Shown: in pieces, positions 1-4,890 of the stretch
Position numbering within the stretch: position 1 is the stretch's first letter
How the letters are laid out: every line of letters starts with the position of its first letter
Source of the DNA: Chloroflexota bacterium
GTDB lineage: Bacteria > Chloroflexota > Anaerolineae > B4-G1 > SLSP01
Assembly (NCBI GenBank): GCA_009908585.1
Contig: JAAAOZ010000105.1
Span: 1 to 7,863 of the forward strand
Direction of reading: 5' to 3'
Length of the DNA: 7,863 bases
The notes under the pieces: generated by a model
What the model saw: the letters and a program-made list of their open reading frames with translations, nothing else
Databases searched by the model: none
What the model was told of the DNA's origin: nothing
Position numbers and translations under genes: made by a program

Positions 1-345
1 AAGCAGGTCACATTGGTGGACCAAATTTCCGAGGTTGTGCCGGAGGTCGGGGATTTCACGCGCTGGGTTATCCAGAGCAAGTTGGTAGAGGATGGGATCG
101 AAGTCCAGCTTAATCATTGCATTGATTGCATCCTATCCGATAGCCTGACCTGCACCTGTGATGGCAATGAGACGCGGATCGAGGGGGATGCCTTTGTGCT
201 GGCGCTAGGCATGACGCCCAACACGGACGTGCTTGACGCGCTGGCCGATGTGGATGTGGAAGTCATCGCCGTAGGTGACGCTGTCAAGCCGCGCAAGGTC
301 TTGCAGGCCATCCACGAAGGCTTTCACGCAGGGCGGCGAATTTAA
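1..345 (+). CDS. NADH:flavin oxidoreductase-type FAD/NAD(P)-binding protein, C-terminal fragment
   Basis: The reading frame is open from base 1 and ends at TAA 343-345, giving the last 114 residues; the start lies outside the window. The fragment opens with the end of an NAD-binding Rossmann strand (VTLVDQ, residues 3-8), where these enzymes usually carry an acidic residue after the strand. It continues with the typical VLALGMTPN segment (66-74) and the second FAD-contacting motif VIAVGDAVKPRK (88-99), then LQAIHEGFHAGRRI. This GD-x-x-x-PRK-x-x-x-AIHEGF ending is characteristic of the pyridine-nucleotide-disulfide-reductase-like domain at the C-terminus of Old-Yellow-Enzyme fusions such as 2,4-dienoyl-CoA reductase (FadH) and BaiCD-type enoate reductases. 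Such proteins pass electrons from NAD(P)H through FAD to an FMN/Fe-S barrel domain. That barrel is not in view, so the substrate and even the fusion state are inferred. A terminator-like hairpin follows about 85 bases after the stop. Confidence 0.8.
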   Translation, partial: KQVTLVDQISEVVPEVGDFTRWVIQSKLVEDGIEVQLNHCIDCILSDSLTCTCDGNETRIEGDAFVLALGMTPNTDVLDALADVDVEVIAVGDAVKPRKVLQAIHEGFHAGRRI

Positions 346-430
346 TAGAAAATCCCTTTCGGGAACAATCAAATGACGTAGACTTTTATAGCGCGATCCT
401 TTTCACAAAACGCAATCTGTAGAATGCATT

Positions 431-455
431 CGCCGTGAAATTGACGGCGTCTTTT
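431..455 (+). terminator. Terminator-like hairpin downstream of the oxidoreductase
   Basis: A 6-bp perfect stem (CGCCGT at 431-436 with ACGGCG at 444-449) has a 7-base loop and is followed directly by TCTTTT (450-455). This is the layout of a rho-independent terminator on the plus strand. It sits 85 bases after the stop of the oxidoreductase gene. The stem is short, so efficiency is uncertain. Confidence 0.55.
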
Positions 456-537
456 AATGATTGGTTCTGAGGAATTCAAAGCAAATCGGCTGAGAAAATC
501 ACTCTTGGTGCTCCAGAACGGGCTTAACCAAGTTCAA

Positions 538-626
538 GGCAAACGAAACTGGGGTTGATGCGCTTGGCGAAGTGCTTAGCGCGAAATCTCGTGGATCGTA
601 GATACCTCAGACCTGCTTCGTTTGCC
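538..626. repeat. Perfect 10-bp inverted repeat with nested stem
   Basis: GGCAAACGAA (538-547) is exactly complementary to TTCGTTTGCC (617-626), 69 bases apart. Inside lies a second stem, GCGCT (560-564) with AGCGC (578-582), and a weak third one, ATCT/AGAT, near 586-603. The branched shape could be a folded RNA or the remains of a small palindromic element. No known RNA family motif is recognised: no tRNA T-loop and no SRP or tmRNA signature. Confidence 0.35.
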
Positions 627-643
627 TCTAGATCCAAAGCACA

Positions 644-680
644 GGGCCGCGCCCCTCCTCAGCAAAGGATTGCGCGGCCC
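644..680 (-). terminator. GC-rich hairpin in the trailer of the tRNA cluster
   Basis: GGGCCGCGC (644-652) pairs perfectly with GCGCGGCCC (672-680) around a 19-base loop. Read on the minus strand it lies about 60 bases after the last tRNA-Arg, where a transcript end is expected. It is followed only by TGTGCTTT, not a real U-tract. It may be a weak terminator or a processing structure. Confidence 0.4.
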
Positions 681-740
681 CAAACCCGAACCTTTACAGC
701 TTCATAGCGTTGGGCTACTCTGCTGTGCCGGGTGCGGCAG

Positions 741-814
741 TACCCTCGGTAGGACTCGAACCTACAGCCCCCTAGTCCGCAACCAGGTGCTCTATCCAAT
801 TGAGCCACGAGGGC
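741..814 (-). tRNA. tRNA-Arg, anticodon GCG (copy 2)
   Basis: Read on the minus strand, the gene folds as a full cloverleaf of 74 nt without encoded CCA. The acceptor GCCCTCG pairs with CGAGGGT (one G-U), followed by discriminator A73. The D-arm is GCTC/GAGC with A20. The anticodon arm is CCTGG-TTGCGGA-CTAGG, and the T-arm is GTAGG-TTCGAGT-CCTAC. With U33 fixed by the 7-base loop, positions 34-36 are GCG, which reads Arg codons CGC and CGU. A20, C35 and A73 fit the known arginine identity set. The body resembles the usual bacterial tRNA-Arg(ACG), so the change is A34 to G34. It is the last gene of the cluster and almost identical to the copy at 876-949. Confidence 0.95.
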
Positions 815-875
815 AGATGAAACGATTATCCTGCTGTTAAATCGGAAAGCAACGTGCGATTTTTTGGTGCTTCCA

Positions 876-949
876 TACCCTCGGTAGGACTTGAACCTAC
901 AACCCCCTAGTCCGCAACCAGGTGCTCTATCCAATTGAGCCACGAGGGC
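876..949 (-). tRNA. tRNA-Arg, anticodon GCG (copy 1)
   Basis: This is a tandem near-duplicate of the tRNA at 741-814: 74 nt, with the same acceptor, D-arm and anticodon loop TTGCGGA (anticodon GCG). The two differ only in the variable loop (GGGTT here, GGGCT there) and one T-loop base (TTCAAGT here, TTCGAGT there); all stems are intact in both. The spacer between the copies is 61 bases. It lies 8 bases after tRNA-Ser(GCU), so the four genes very probably form one precursor transcript. No CCA is encoded, so a CCA-adding enzyme must complete the 3' end. Confidence 0.95.
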
Positions 950-957
950 ACGTCAGG

Positions 958-1047
958 CGGGGAGGCAGGGATTCGAACCCTGGAGGGAGCTTTCCACCCC
1001 CTAACCGCTTAGCAGGCGGCCCCAATCGTCCACTCTGGCACCTCCCC
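958..1047 (-). tRNA. tRNA-Ser, anticodon GCU
   Basis: This is a class II tRNA of 90 nt on the minus strand. The acceptor GGGGAGG pairs perfectly with CCTCCCC, with discriminator G73. The D-arm is CCA/TGG. The anticodon arm is GCCGC-CTGCTAA-GCGGT, giving anticodon GCU for codons AGC and AGU. A long variable arm follows (stem near GGGGG/CTCCC), the main feature recognised by seryl-tRNA synthetase. The T-arm is CAGGG-TTCGAAT-CCCTG. No CCA is encoded. It is the second gene in the cluster and one of two tRNA-Ser genes downstream of serS. Confidence 0.96.
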
Positions 1048-1077
1048 AGAAGTTGTGCGTCTATGCGCTTGTTAAGG

Positions 1078-1164
1078 CGGAGGGAGTGGGATTCGAACCC
1101 ACGGTGACCTTTCAGCCACAACGGTTTTCAAGACCGTCGCCTTCGTCCGCTCGGCCATCCCTCC
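1078..1164 (-). tRNA. tRNA-Ser, anticodon UGA
   Basis: This is a class II tRNA of 87 nt. The acceptor GGAGGGA pairs with TCCCTCC, with discriminator G73. The D-arm is GCC/GGC. The anticodon arm is ACGGT-CTTGAAA-ACCGT, giving anticodon UGA for UCN codons. The extended variable arm contains GGCTGAAAGGTCACC, and the T-arm is GTGGG-TTCGAAT-CCCAC. No CCA is encoded. It is the first gene of the cluster, about 54 bases downstream of the predicted transcription start, and is followed after 30 bases by tRNA-Ser(GCU). Confidence 0.96.
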
Positions 1165-1224
1165 ATTGTCGCTGACGTCGCTAAAGTCTAACGTTGAGGG
1201 AAATCCCGCTCCTCAGCATCCAAG

Positions 1225-1252
1225 AGTATACCACGCTCGATCTCTTTGTCAA
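1225..1252 (-). promoter_or_regulatory. Promoter of the tRNA cluster
   Basis: On the minus strand a perfect -35 box TTGACA (1247-1252) is separated by 16 bases from TATACT (1225-1230, 5 of 6 bases to consensus). Transcription would begin near 1218, leaving a leader of about 54 nt before tRNA-Ser(UGA). Near-consensus boxes are expected for stable-RNA genes. This makes the cluster independent of serS readthrough, though readthrough is not excluded. Confidence 0.75.
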
Positions 1253-1309
1253 TTACGAGTCACTCGCTAGGGTGTGACGCTTGCTCGTCGAAAAAGGGTA
1301 ACGTGCACC

Positions 1310-1441
1310 GCCTTACGCCTGCGGATGAATCGTAGGCTAAAAGCTGAAGTCGGCTAAAAGACCGACTGAAGAAAGACCTTTCGCAGCGAGCGAGTCAACT
1401 TTAGTTGACTTACGCTTAGTAGACGGGGATTTCAATCCTCG
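1310..1441. repeat. Run of short palindromes downstream of serS
   Basis: Four stems follow one another. GCCTTACG (1310-1317) pairs with CGTAGGC (1331-1337) with one bulge. AGTCGG (1348-1353) pairs with CCGACT (1362-1367) around CTAAAAGA. AGTCAAC (1393-1399) pairs perfectly with GTTGACT (1404-1410) around TTTA. CGGGGATT (1424-1431) pairs with AATCCTCG (1434-1441) with one G-T. GGCTAAAAG also occurs twice, at 1335-1343 and 1352-1360. This looks like a dispersed non-coding repeat rather than a gene, and could also slow or end serS transcription. Confidence 0.5.
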
Positions 1442-1493
1442 GTGAGGGGCGCGCGGGTTGCTTTTCGACGATCGGCTGTTGCTTCCCCGCTCG

Positions 1494-2774
1494 CTACGAG
1501 CCGCGCGCAATGACCTCCAGCCCGCCCATCCACGGGCGGAGCACCTCCGGCACTTTGACGGTGCCATCGGCCTGCTGGTAGGTCTCCAGAATCGCAATCA
1601 CCACGCGCGGGAGCGCCAACCCCGAGCCGTTGAGGGTGTGGGGATAGCGTGACTTCGCGCCCGGCTCTGGTCGATAGCGGACGTTGGCCCGGCGCGCCTG
1701 GAAATCCTTGACGTTGCTGCACGAGCTGACCTCCAGCCAATCCTCCTGGCCCGGCGCCCACACCTCCAGATCGTAGGTCTTGGCCGAGGCGAAGCTCAGA
1801 TCGCCCGTGCACAACTCGACCACGCGATAGGGCAGGTCCAGCGCGCGGAGAAGGGCGGCGGCCTGCTCGACCATCTCCTCCAAGGCGTTGTAGCTGGTCT
1901 CCGGCTCAACGAAGCGGTACATCTCCACCTTGTCGAACTGATGCCCGCGCTTGATGCCGCGCACGTCGCGCCCGGCGCTCATCTTCTCGCGGCGGAAGCA
2001 GGCGGTGTAGGCGACGTAGTGCAGGGGCAATTGTTCGCGCTCCAAGATTTCGTCGCGGTGCATGTTGGTCAGCGCGACCTCCGCCGTGGGCAGCAGCCAC
2101 AAGTCATCTTCCTCGTCGTGGTAGATGTTGTCCTCGAATTTGGGCAGATGGGCCGATCCGGTCAGCATATCGCGCTTGACCACAAACGGTGGGTAGATCT
2201 CCGTGTAGCCGTGCTCGCGGGTGTGTGTATCCAACATCCAGGAGATGAGGGCGCGTTGCAGGCGCGCGCCCGCGCCCTTGAGCAGATAGAAGCGGCTGCC
2301 GGCCAACCGCACACCGCGCTCGAAGTCGATCACGTCCAGTTCCGGCCCCAGATCCCAGTGGGGCGCCGGCACGAACGCGAAGGTGCGCAGCTCGCCCCAG
2401 GTGCGCACGACGGGATTCGCGCTCTCGTCCGGGCCGAGGGGGACGCTTTCGTGCGGCACGTTCGGCATCCATAGCTGCGCTTTCTCGTAGCGCGCTTCGA
2501 CCCCGCTCAACTCCTCTTCCAGCGCCGAGATCCGGTCGCCGACCTCGCGCATCTCCTCGATGCGGGCCTGGCGCTCCTCCGGGTCCTTCATCCGCCCGAT
2601 CTTCTTGGAGACGCGATTGCGCTCCGCGCGTAGCCCCTCGACCTCTTGTAAAAGTTCGCGGCGGCGCTTATCTACCTCCAAAATCTCATCGACTAAGGAT
2701 GGATCATCCATGCGCTGGCGCAGGCCCTCGCGCACGCGCTCTGGGTCATTTCGAATTAAATCGATGTCTAACAT
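1494..2774 (-). CDS. serS: Seryl-tRNA synthetase
   Basis: This cytoplasmic class II aminoacyl-tRNA synthetase joins serine to tRNA-Ser (and tRNA-Sec where present) through seryl-adenylate. The chosen product has 426 residues, the usual size. The N-terminal part (MLDIDLIRNDPERV, then a charged heptad-rich stretch, about 28-100) is the antiparallel coiled-coil arm that grips the long variable arm of tRNA-Ser. The catalytic core shows motif 1 (HGYTEIYPPFVV, 188-199), the TAEVALTN segment (230-237), motif 2 from CFRREKMSAGRD (259-270) through GHQFDKVEMY (277-286), and motif 3 GSGLALPRVVIAILE (383-397). The frame is open further upstream to 2948, but the 58 extra residues are unlike any SerRS. ATG 2772-2774 has GGGGGT just upstream and matches the family N-terminus. 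It is transcribed alone from a promoter at 2818-2845. The downstream neighbours on the same strand include two tRNA-Ser genes. Confidence 0.97.
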   Translation of the reverse strand: MLDIDLIRNDPERVREGLRQRMDDPSLVDEILEVDKRRRELLQEVEGLRAERNRVSKKIGRMKDPEERQARIEEMREVGDRISALEEELSGVEARYEKAQLWMPNVPHESVPLGPDESANPVVRTWGELRTFAFVPAPHWDLGPELDVIDFERGVRLAGSRFYLLKGAGARLQRALISWMLDTHTREHGYTEIYPPFVVKRDMLTGSAHLPKFEDNIYHDEEDDLWLLPTAEVALTNMHRDEILEREQLPLHYVAYTACFRREKMSAGRDVRGIKRGHQFDKVEMYRFVEPETSYNALEEMVEQAAALLRALDLPYRVVELCTGDLSFASAKTYDLEVWAPGQEDWLEVSSCSNVKDFQARRANVRYRPEPGAKSRYPHTLNGSGLALPRVVIAILETYQQADGTVKVPEVLRPWMGGLEVIARGS

Positions 2775-2817
2775 AGTACCCCCATGTCCACATGTCCAAT
2801 GATGGCTTGCGAGGGTA

Positions 2818-2845
2818 ATTATGCCATTAAGTGGTGCTTTGTCCA
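2818..2845 (-). promoter_or_regulatory. Probable serS promoter
   Basis: Minus strand: TGGACA (2840-2845, 5 of 6 to the -35 consensus), a 16-base spacer, and CATAAT (2818-2823, 5 of 6 to the -10 consensus). The start would fall near 2811, giving a leader of about 37 nt before the serS ATG. That is too short for a T-box or other riboswitch between promoter and gene. Confidence 0.55.
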
Positions 2846-2883
2846 GCGTTATCGAGGAATTCGCCCACAGCGTTTGGCTCATA

Positions 2884-3128
2884 TTGGTTTTTAGGTGAAA
2901 TAGTTTCATATAGGTTTGCATCCGCCTTGGGCCGATGAATGAATTCATCGGCTGCTACCTAAAATCCGTTAAAAACGGATTCGACGGGACACTTTAGTGC
3001 GTTTGTAACGCACTTCCCAGTATCAGCCAGCGGTTTCAGTTGGCGGCAAGGTGATAAGGTTACTATAAACCAAAGTTACAGCATTTTTCACCTAAATACC
3101 CATAAGAGCCTTGGTTTTTAGGTGAAAT
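2884..3128. repeat. Segment bounded by an 18-bp perfect direct repeat
   Basis: TTGGTTTTTAGGTGAAAT occurs at 2884-2901 and identically at 3111-3128, 227 bases apart. A third, inverted and imperfect copy lies at 3083-3098 (ATTTTTCACCTAAATA) and forms a hairpin with the 3111-3128 copy. The segment between contains the palindrome array. The arrangement suggests an inserted or duplicated non-coding element, but no transposase or clear terminal inverted repeats are present. Confidence 0.5.
2931..3044. repeat. Array of four evenly spaced palindromes
   Basis: There are four perfect or near-perfect stems. GCCGATGAAT/ATTCATCGGC is at 2931-2952 (10-bp arms, 2-base centre). AATCCGTT/AACGGATT is at 2963-2981 (8-bp arms, AAA loop). 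AGTGCGTT/AACGCACT is at 2996-3014 (8-bp arms, TGT loop). GCCAGC/GTTGGC is at 3026-3044 (6 pairs, one G-T). Their centres lie near 2941.5, 2972, 3005 and 3035, so 30-33 bases apart. The arm sequences differ, so it is not a tandem repeat or CRISPR array. It lies upstream of the predicted serS start. Confidence 0.55.
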
Positions 3129-3180
3129 TGGGTGCGAATGATGATCATACTCTCGTTACACTGAGTTTCACGGAGTGTTT

Positions 3181-3243
3181 CACGGAGATGCACAGAGAGA
3201 CTCCTTTATCCGTGCTTCTCTGTGCCTTCTCGATGATGCTCCG
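3181..3243. repeat. CACAGAGA-type imperfect inverted repeat
   Basis: CACGGAGATGCACAGAGA (3181-3198) is matched in reverse by TCTCTGTG (3217-3224) and, after an interruption, by CTCCGTG (3237-3243 region). Low-complexity inverted repeats built from CACAGAGA and CTCTGTG words recur in many environmental bacterial genomes. Here it is a single degenerate copy with no gene. Confidence 0.35.
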
Positions 3244-3311
3244 TGTCCCAATTAAACCGCTGGATGAACGAGGGGGGATTTCACCCAATTTCCTATATGA
3301 GACCAGCGTTT

Positions 3312-3341
3312 TTGTCCACAAAACGTAAAATGTGGTACAAT
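3312..3341 (+). promoter_or_regulatory. Probable promoter of the lipoprotein gene
   Basis: TTGTCC (3312-3317, 4 of 6) and TACAAT (3336-3341, 5 of 6) are 18 bases apart on the plus strand. The start would fall near 3348, about 87 bases before the ATG. A clear ribosome-binding site, AAAGGAG, lies about ten bases upstream of ATG 3435. Confidence 0.5.
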
Positions 3342-3434
3342 TCAGAGAGGCCGCGTATGATATGTGGTCTATAGGGGCGTATCCCTGTTTGGCTGGAGGA
3401 GAAAATCAAATCAAGTTAAAGGAGAGTAAATTCA

Positions 3435-4616
3435 ATGAAGCAGCGTTGGTTGTTGTTCATCACGGCAGTACTGTTGGTGGTGTCTTTGGCATGTAGCTTG
3501 GGCGGTTCTGGAACCGAGGCGCCCGCGACTGAGGCGGAGGTGACGGAGGAGGTCGCGGCCACAGAAGAGGTGGAAGAGACCGAGGAAACTGTAGAAGCGA
3601 CCGAGGAAACTGAAGCAACAGCGGCGCCGACGGAAGAAGAGGAAGAGATGGGGGGCAGCGATTCGGAAGAGGATGAAGGGAATGGCAAAGAGAGTTCATC
3701 CGAGGATCTGGAGATCGATCCCGGCGCGATGAACGAGCTGTCCAGCTATCGCAGCCGCATCACAATGGAGGTTGAGTTGGCGGGGGATGAGGGGGAGAGC
3801 CAATTGGTCGAGGTGGAGATGTCGGTTACCCAAGAACCGGTCGCACAGCACATCGTGATGGTCTCTCAGGGCGAAGAGATCGAGATGATCCAGATTGGCA
3901 ATGATCAGTGGATGCGTTTCGGCGAGGATTGGATGCAATCGACGGTTGAAGAGACGGAAACCGATATGACGGAGCAGTTGAGCAGCTTCTTTATGGACGT
4001 GGAGGATTTTGGCGCGCTGGAGGACGAGGAATATGAATATATGGGCCAGGAGAAGGTCAACGGCCTGAATACTCGTCACTATAGCCTGGAATATTCCTCG
4101 CTGCTGGGCGGCCTGGGATTGGGCGAGGAAGAGGAAATTGAGAAGGGCGAGGCCGACGTCTGGATCGTTGATGAGCCAGATCTGCCGCAGTTTGTCCTGC
4201 GGGCGGATGTTTATATGGAAGGCGCCATCGATGGGGAAGAGGGGAAGATCATGATCTCGCAGGAAATCTACGATGTCAACGCCGATTTCACCATCGAGCC
4301 GCCTGCGGATGCCGCGAGCGGCGGTCTGCCAGAGGATATCCCAATGTACGAGAACGCGACGAACGTCAATGCGATGGCGGGCATGACCTTCTTCTCCACG
4401 CCGGATGATGTCGCAACCGTGGCGGATTTCTACGTCGAGGCGATGCCGGAGAACGGCTGGACGAGAGATGAGGCCCAGGACATGGTGGTAGAAGGTACGG
4501 CGATGTACACGTTTGAGAAAGAGGAGGGCCGGACGGCCCAGATCACGATTACCGAAGCCGATGAGGAAGGCAGCGATGTGATCATCACCGTTGAGGAGCC
4601 GGCCGCCGAAGAGTAA
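3435..4616 (+). CDS. Acidic two-domain lipoprotein of unknown function
   Basis: The product has 393 residues. MKQRWLLFITAVLLVVSLAC is a lipoprotein signal peptide: positive start, hydrophobic core, and a lipobox-like SLAC with Cys20 as the lipidated residue; -3 is Ser rather than the usual Leu. Residues 27-95 are a low-complexity linker rich in Thr, Glu, Ala and Ser (repeated TEE/ATEE units) that probably spaces the protein from the membrane. Residues about 98-290 resemble the LppX/LprG or LolA-like fold seen in many bacterial lipoproteins: LSSYRSRITMEVEL, then QIGNDQWMRFGEDWM, and later DVWIVDEPDLPQFVLRADV. Residues about 298-387 form a second domain (DIPMYENATNV, then TFFSTPDDVATVADFYVEAMPENGW, then beta strands), a type often found in Chloroflexota surface proteins. 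It is strongly acidic throughout. The ATG has a good AAAGGAG site. The gene stands alone. Lipid or ligand carriage is possible from the fold, but no function is assigned. Confidence 0.85.
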   Translation: MKQRWLLFITAVLLVVSLACSLGGSGTEAPATEAEVTEEVAATEEVEETEETVEATEETEATAAPTEEEEEMGGSDSEEDEGNGKESSSEDLEIDPGAMNELSSYRSRITMEVELAGDEGESQLVEVEMSVTQEPVAQHIVMVSQGEEIEMIQIGNDQWMRFGEDWMQSTVEETETDMTEQLSSFFMDVEDFGALEDEEYEYMGQEKVNGLNTRHYSLEYSSLLGGLGLGEEEEIEKGEADVWIVDEPDLPQFVLRADVYMEGAIDGEEGKIMISQEIYDVNADFTIEPPADAASGGLPEDIPMYENATNVNAMAGMTFFSTPDDVATVADFYVEAMPENGWTRDEAQDMVVEGTAMYTFEKEEGRTAQITITEADEEGSDVIITVEEPAAEE

Positions 4617-4666
4617 TTTGAATAAGTTTAGTGTGTTAATTAGACACGTAACTGTTTAGTCTTGTG

Positions 4667-4842
4667 AGGTGCAACGCACTTTTGAACTTAGGTAGTTCCA
4701 AAATTTAAAACCTTCCAAACCAGATGCTTTTTCCTCGGAAGATCGCTTGTATTTGGGAGGTTTATTTTCTTGGAACGGCCTTATCGCCAGGCAAATACTG
4801 CATGAGGCGGAGCTTTTTCTTCGGTTCAAGTGCGTTGCACCT
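4667..4842. repeat. Nested inverted-repeat element before queG
   Basis: The outer arms AGGTGCAACGCACT (4667-4680) and AGTGCGTTGCACCT (4829-4842) are perfectly complementary over 14 bp and continue after a 2-base bulge (GAAC with GTTC). Inner arms at 4695-4720 and 4751-4776 pair at about 19 of 26 positions, beginning with GTTCCAA. No protein is encoded. It looks like a MITE-like or REP-like palindromic element of about 176 bp. Its right edge abuts the -35 box of the queG promoter. Confidence 0.55.
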
Positions 4843-4870
4843 TGACCTGCTCAGAAAATAAACAGATACT
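4842..4870 (+). promoter_or_regulatory. Possible queG promoter
   Basis: TTGACC (4842-4847, 5 of 6), 17 bases, GATACT (4865-4870, 4 of 6). The start would fall near 4877, with GGGG (4881-4884) acting as ribosome-binding site 6 bases before ATG 4891. The first base of the -35 box is the last base of the inverted-repeat element, so the repeat may have supplied part of the promoter. Confidence 0.45.
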
Positions 4871-4890
4871 TAGACATTTAGGGGCATAAG

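Larger units (their letters stand above)
346..740. other. Gene-free gap between oxidoreductase and tRNA cluster
   Basis: I see no convincing coding sequence here. The gap holds a terminator-like hairpin (431-455), a perfect 10-bp inverted repeat at 538-547 and 617-626 enclosing smaller potential stems, and a very GC-rich 9-bp hairpin (644-680) in the trailer of the last tRNA. The short open frames crossing 622-943 come from the tRNA genes and their flanks and have no coding character. Confidence 0.6.
1165..1493. other. Gap between serS and the tRNA cluster
   Basis: This is 329 bases without a gene. It contains the tRNA promoter (1225-1252) and, between 1310 and 1441, a run of short palindromes described separately. 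No canonical stem plus U-tract terminator for serS is apparent. The open frames over 1337-1652 are shadows of serS or of the repeat. Confidence 0.6.
2775..3434. other. 660-base gap between divergent serS and the lipoprotein gene
   Basis: No convincing gene is present. From left to right it holds the serS promoter, an 18-bp direct repeat (2884-2901 and 3111-3128), four evenly spaced palindromes (2931-3044), an imperfect hairpin (3083-3128), a CACAGAGA/TCTCTGTG inverted repeat (3181-3243), and the promoter and ribosome-binding site of the lipoprotein gene. The 68-codon open frame at 3122-3328 starts inside a repeat, lacks a ribosome-binding site and has no recognisable family. Confidence 0.6.

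Noticed and set aside
622..1121. Open frames of 60-94 codons on both strands over the tRNA genes
   Set aside because: They translate tRNA sequences (repeated AQLDRAPGCGLGGCRF peptides) and have no coding value.
2775..2948. N-terminal extension of serS by 58 codons
   Set aside because: The extra residues match nothing in SerRS, cross the putative promoter and the 18-bp repeat, and the ATG at 2774 gives the exact family N-terminus.
2931..3044. CRISPR array
   Set aside because: The stems are evenly spaced but their sequences differ, so there is no direct repeat/spacer pattern and no cas gene.
2811..3060. T-box leader regulating serS
   Set aside because: No T-box consensus (AGGGTGGNACCGCG-like) or specifier stem was found, and the likely promoter leaves only about 37 nt of leader.
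3122..3328. 68-codon open frame upstream of the lipoprotein gene
   Set aside because: No ribosome-binding site, a start inside a repeat, low-complexity repeat content and no recognisable family.
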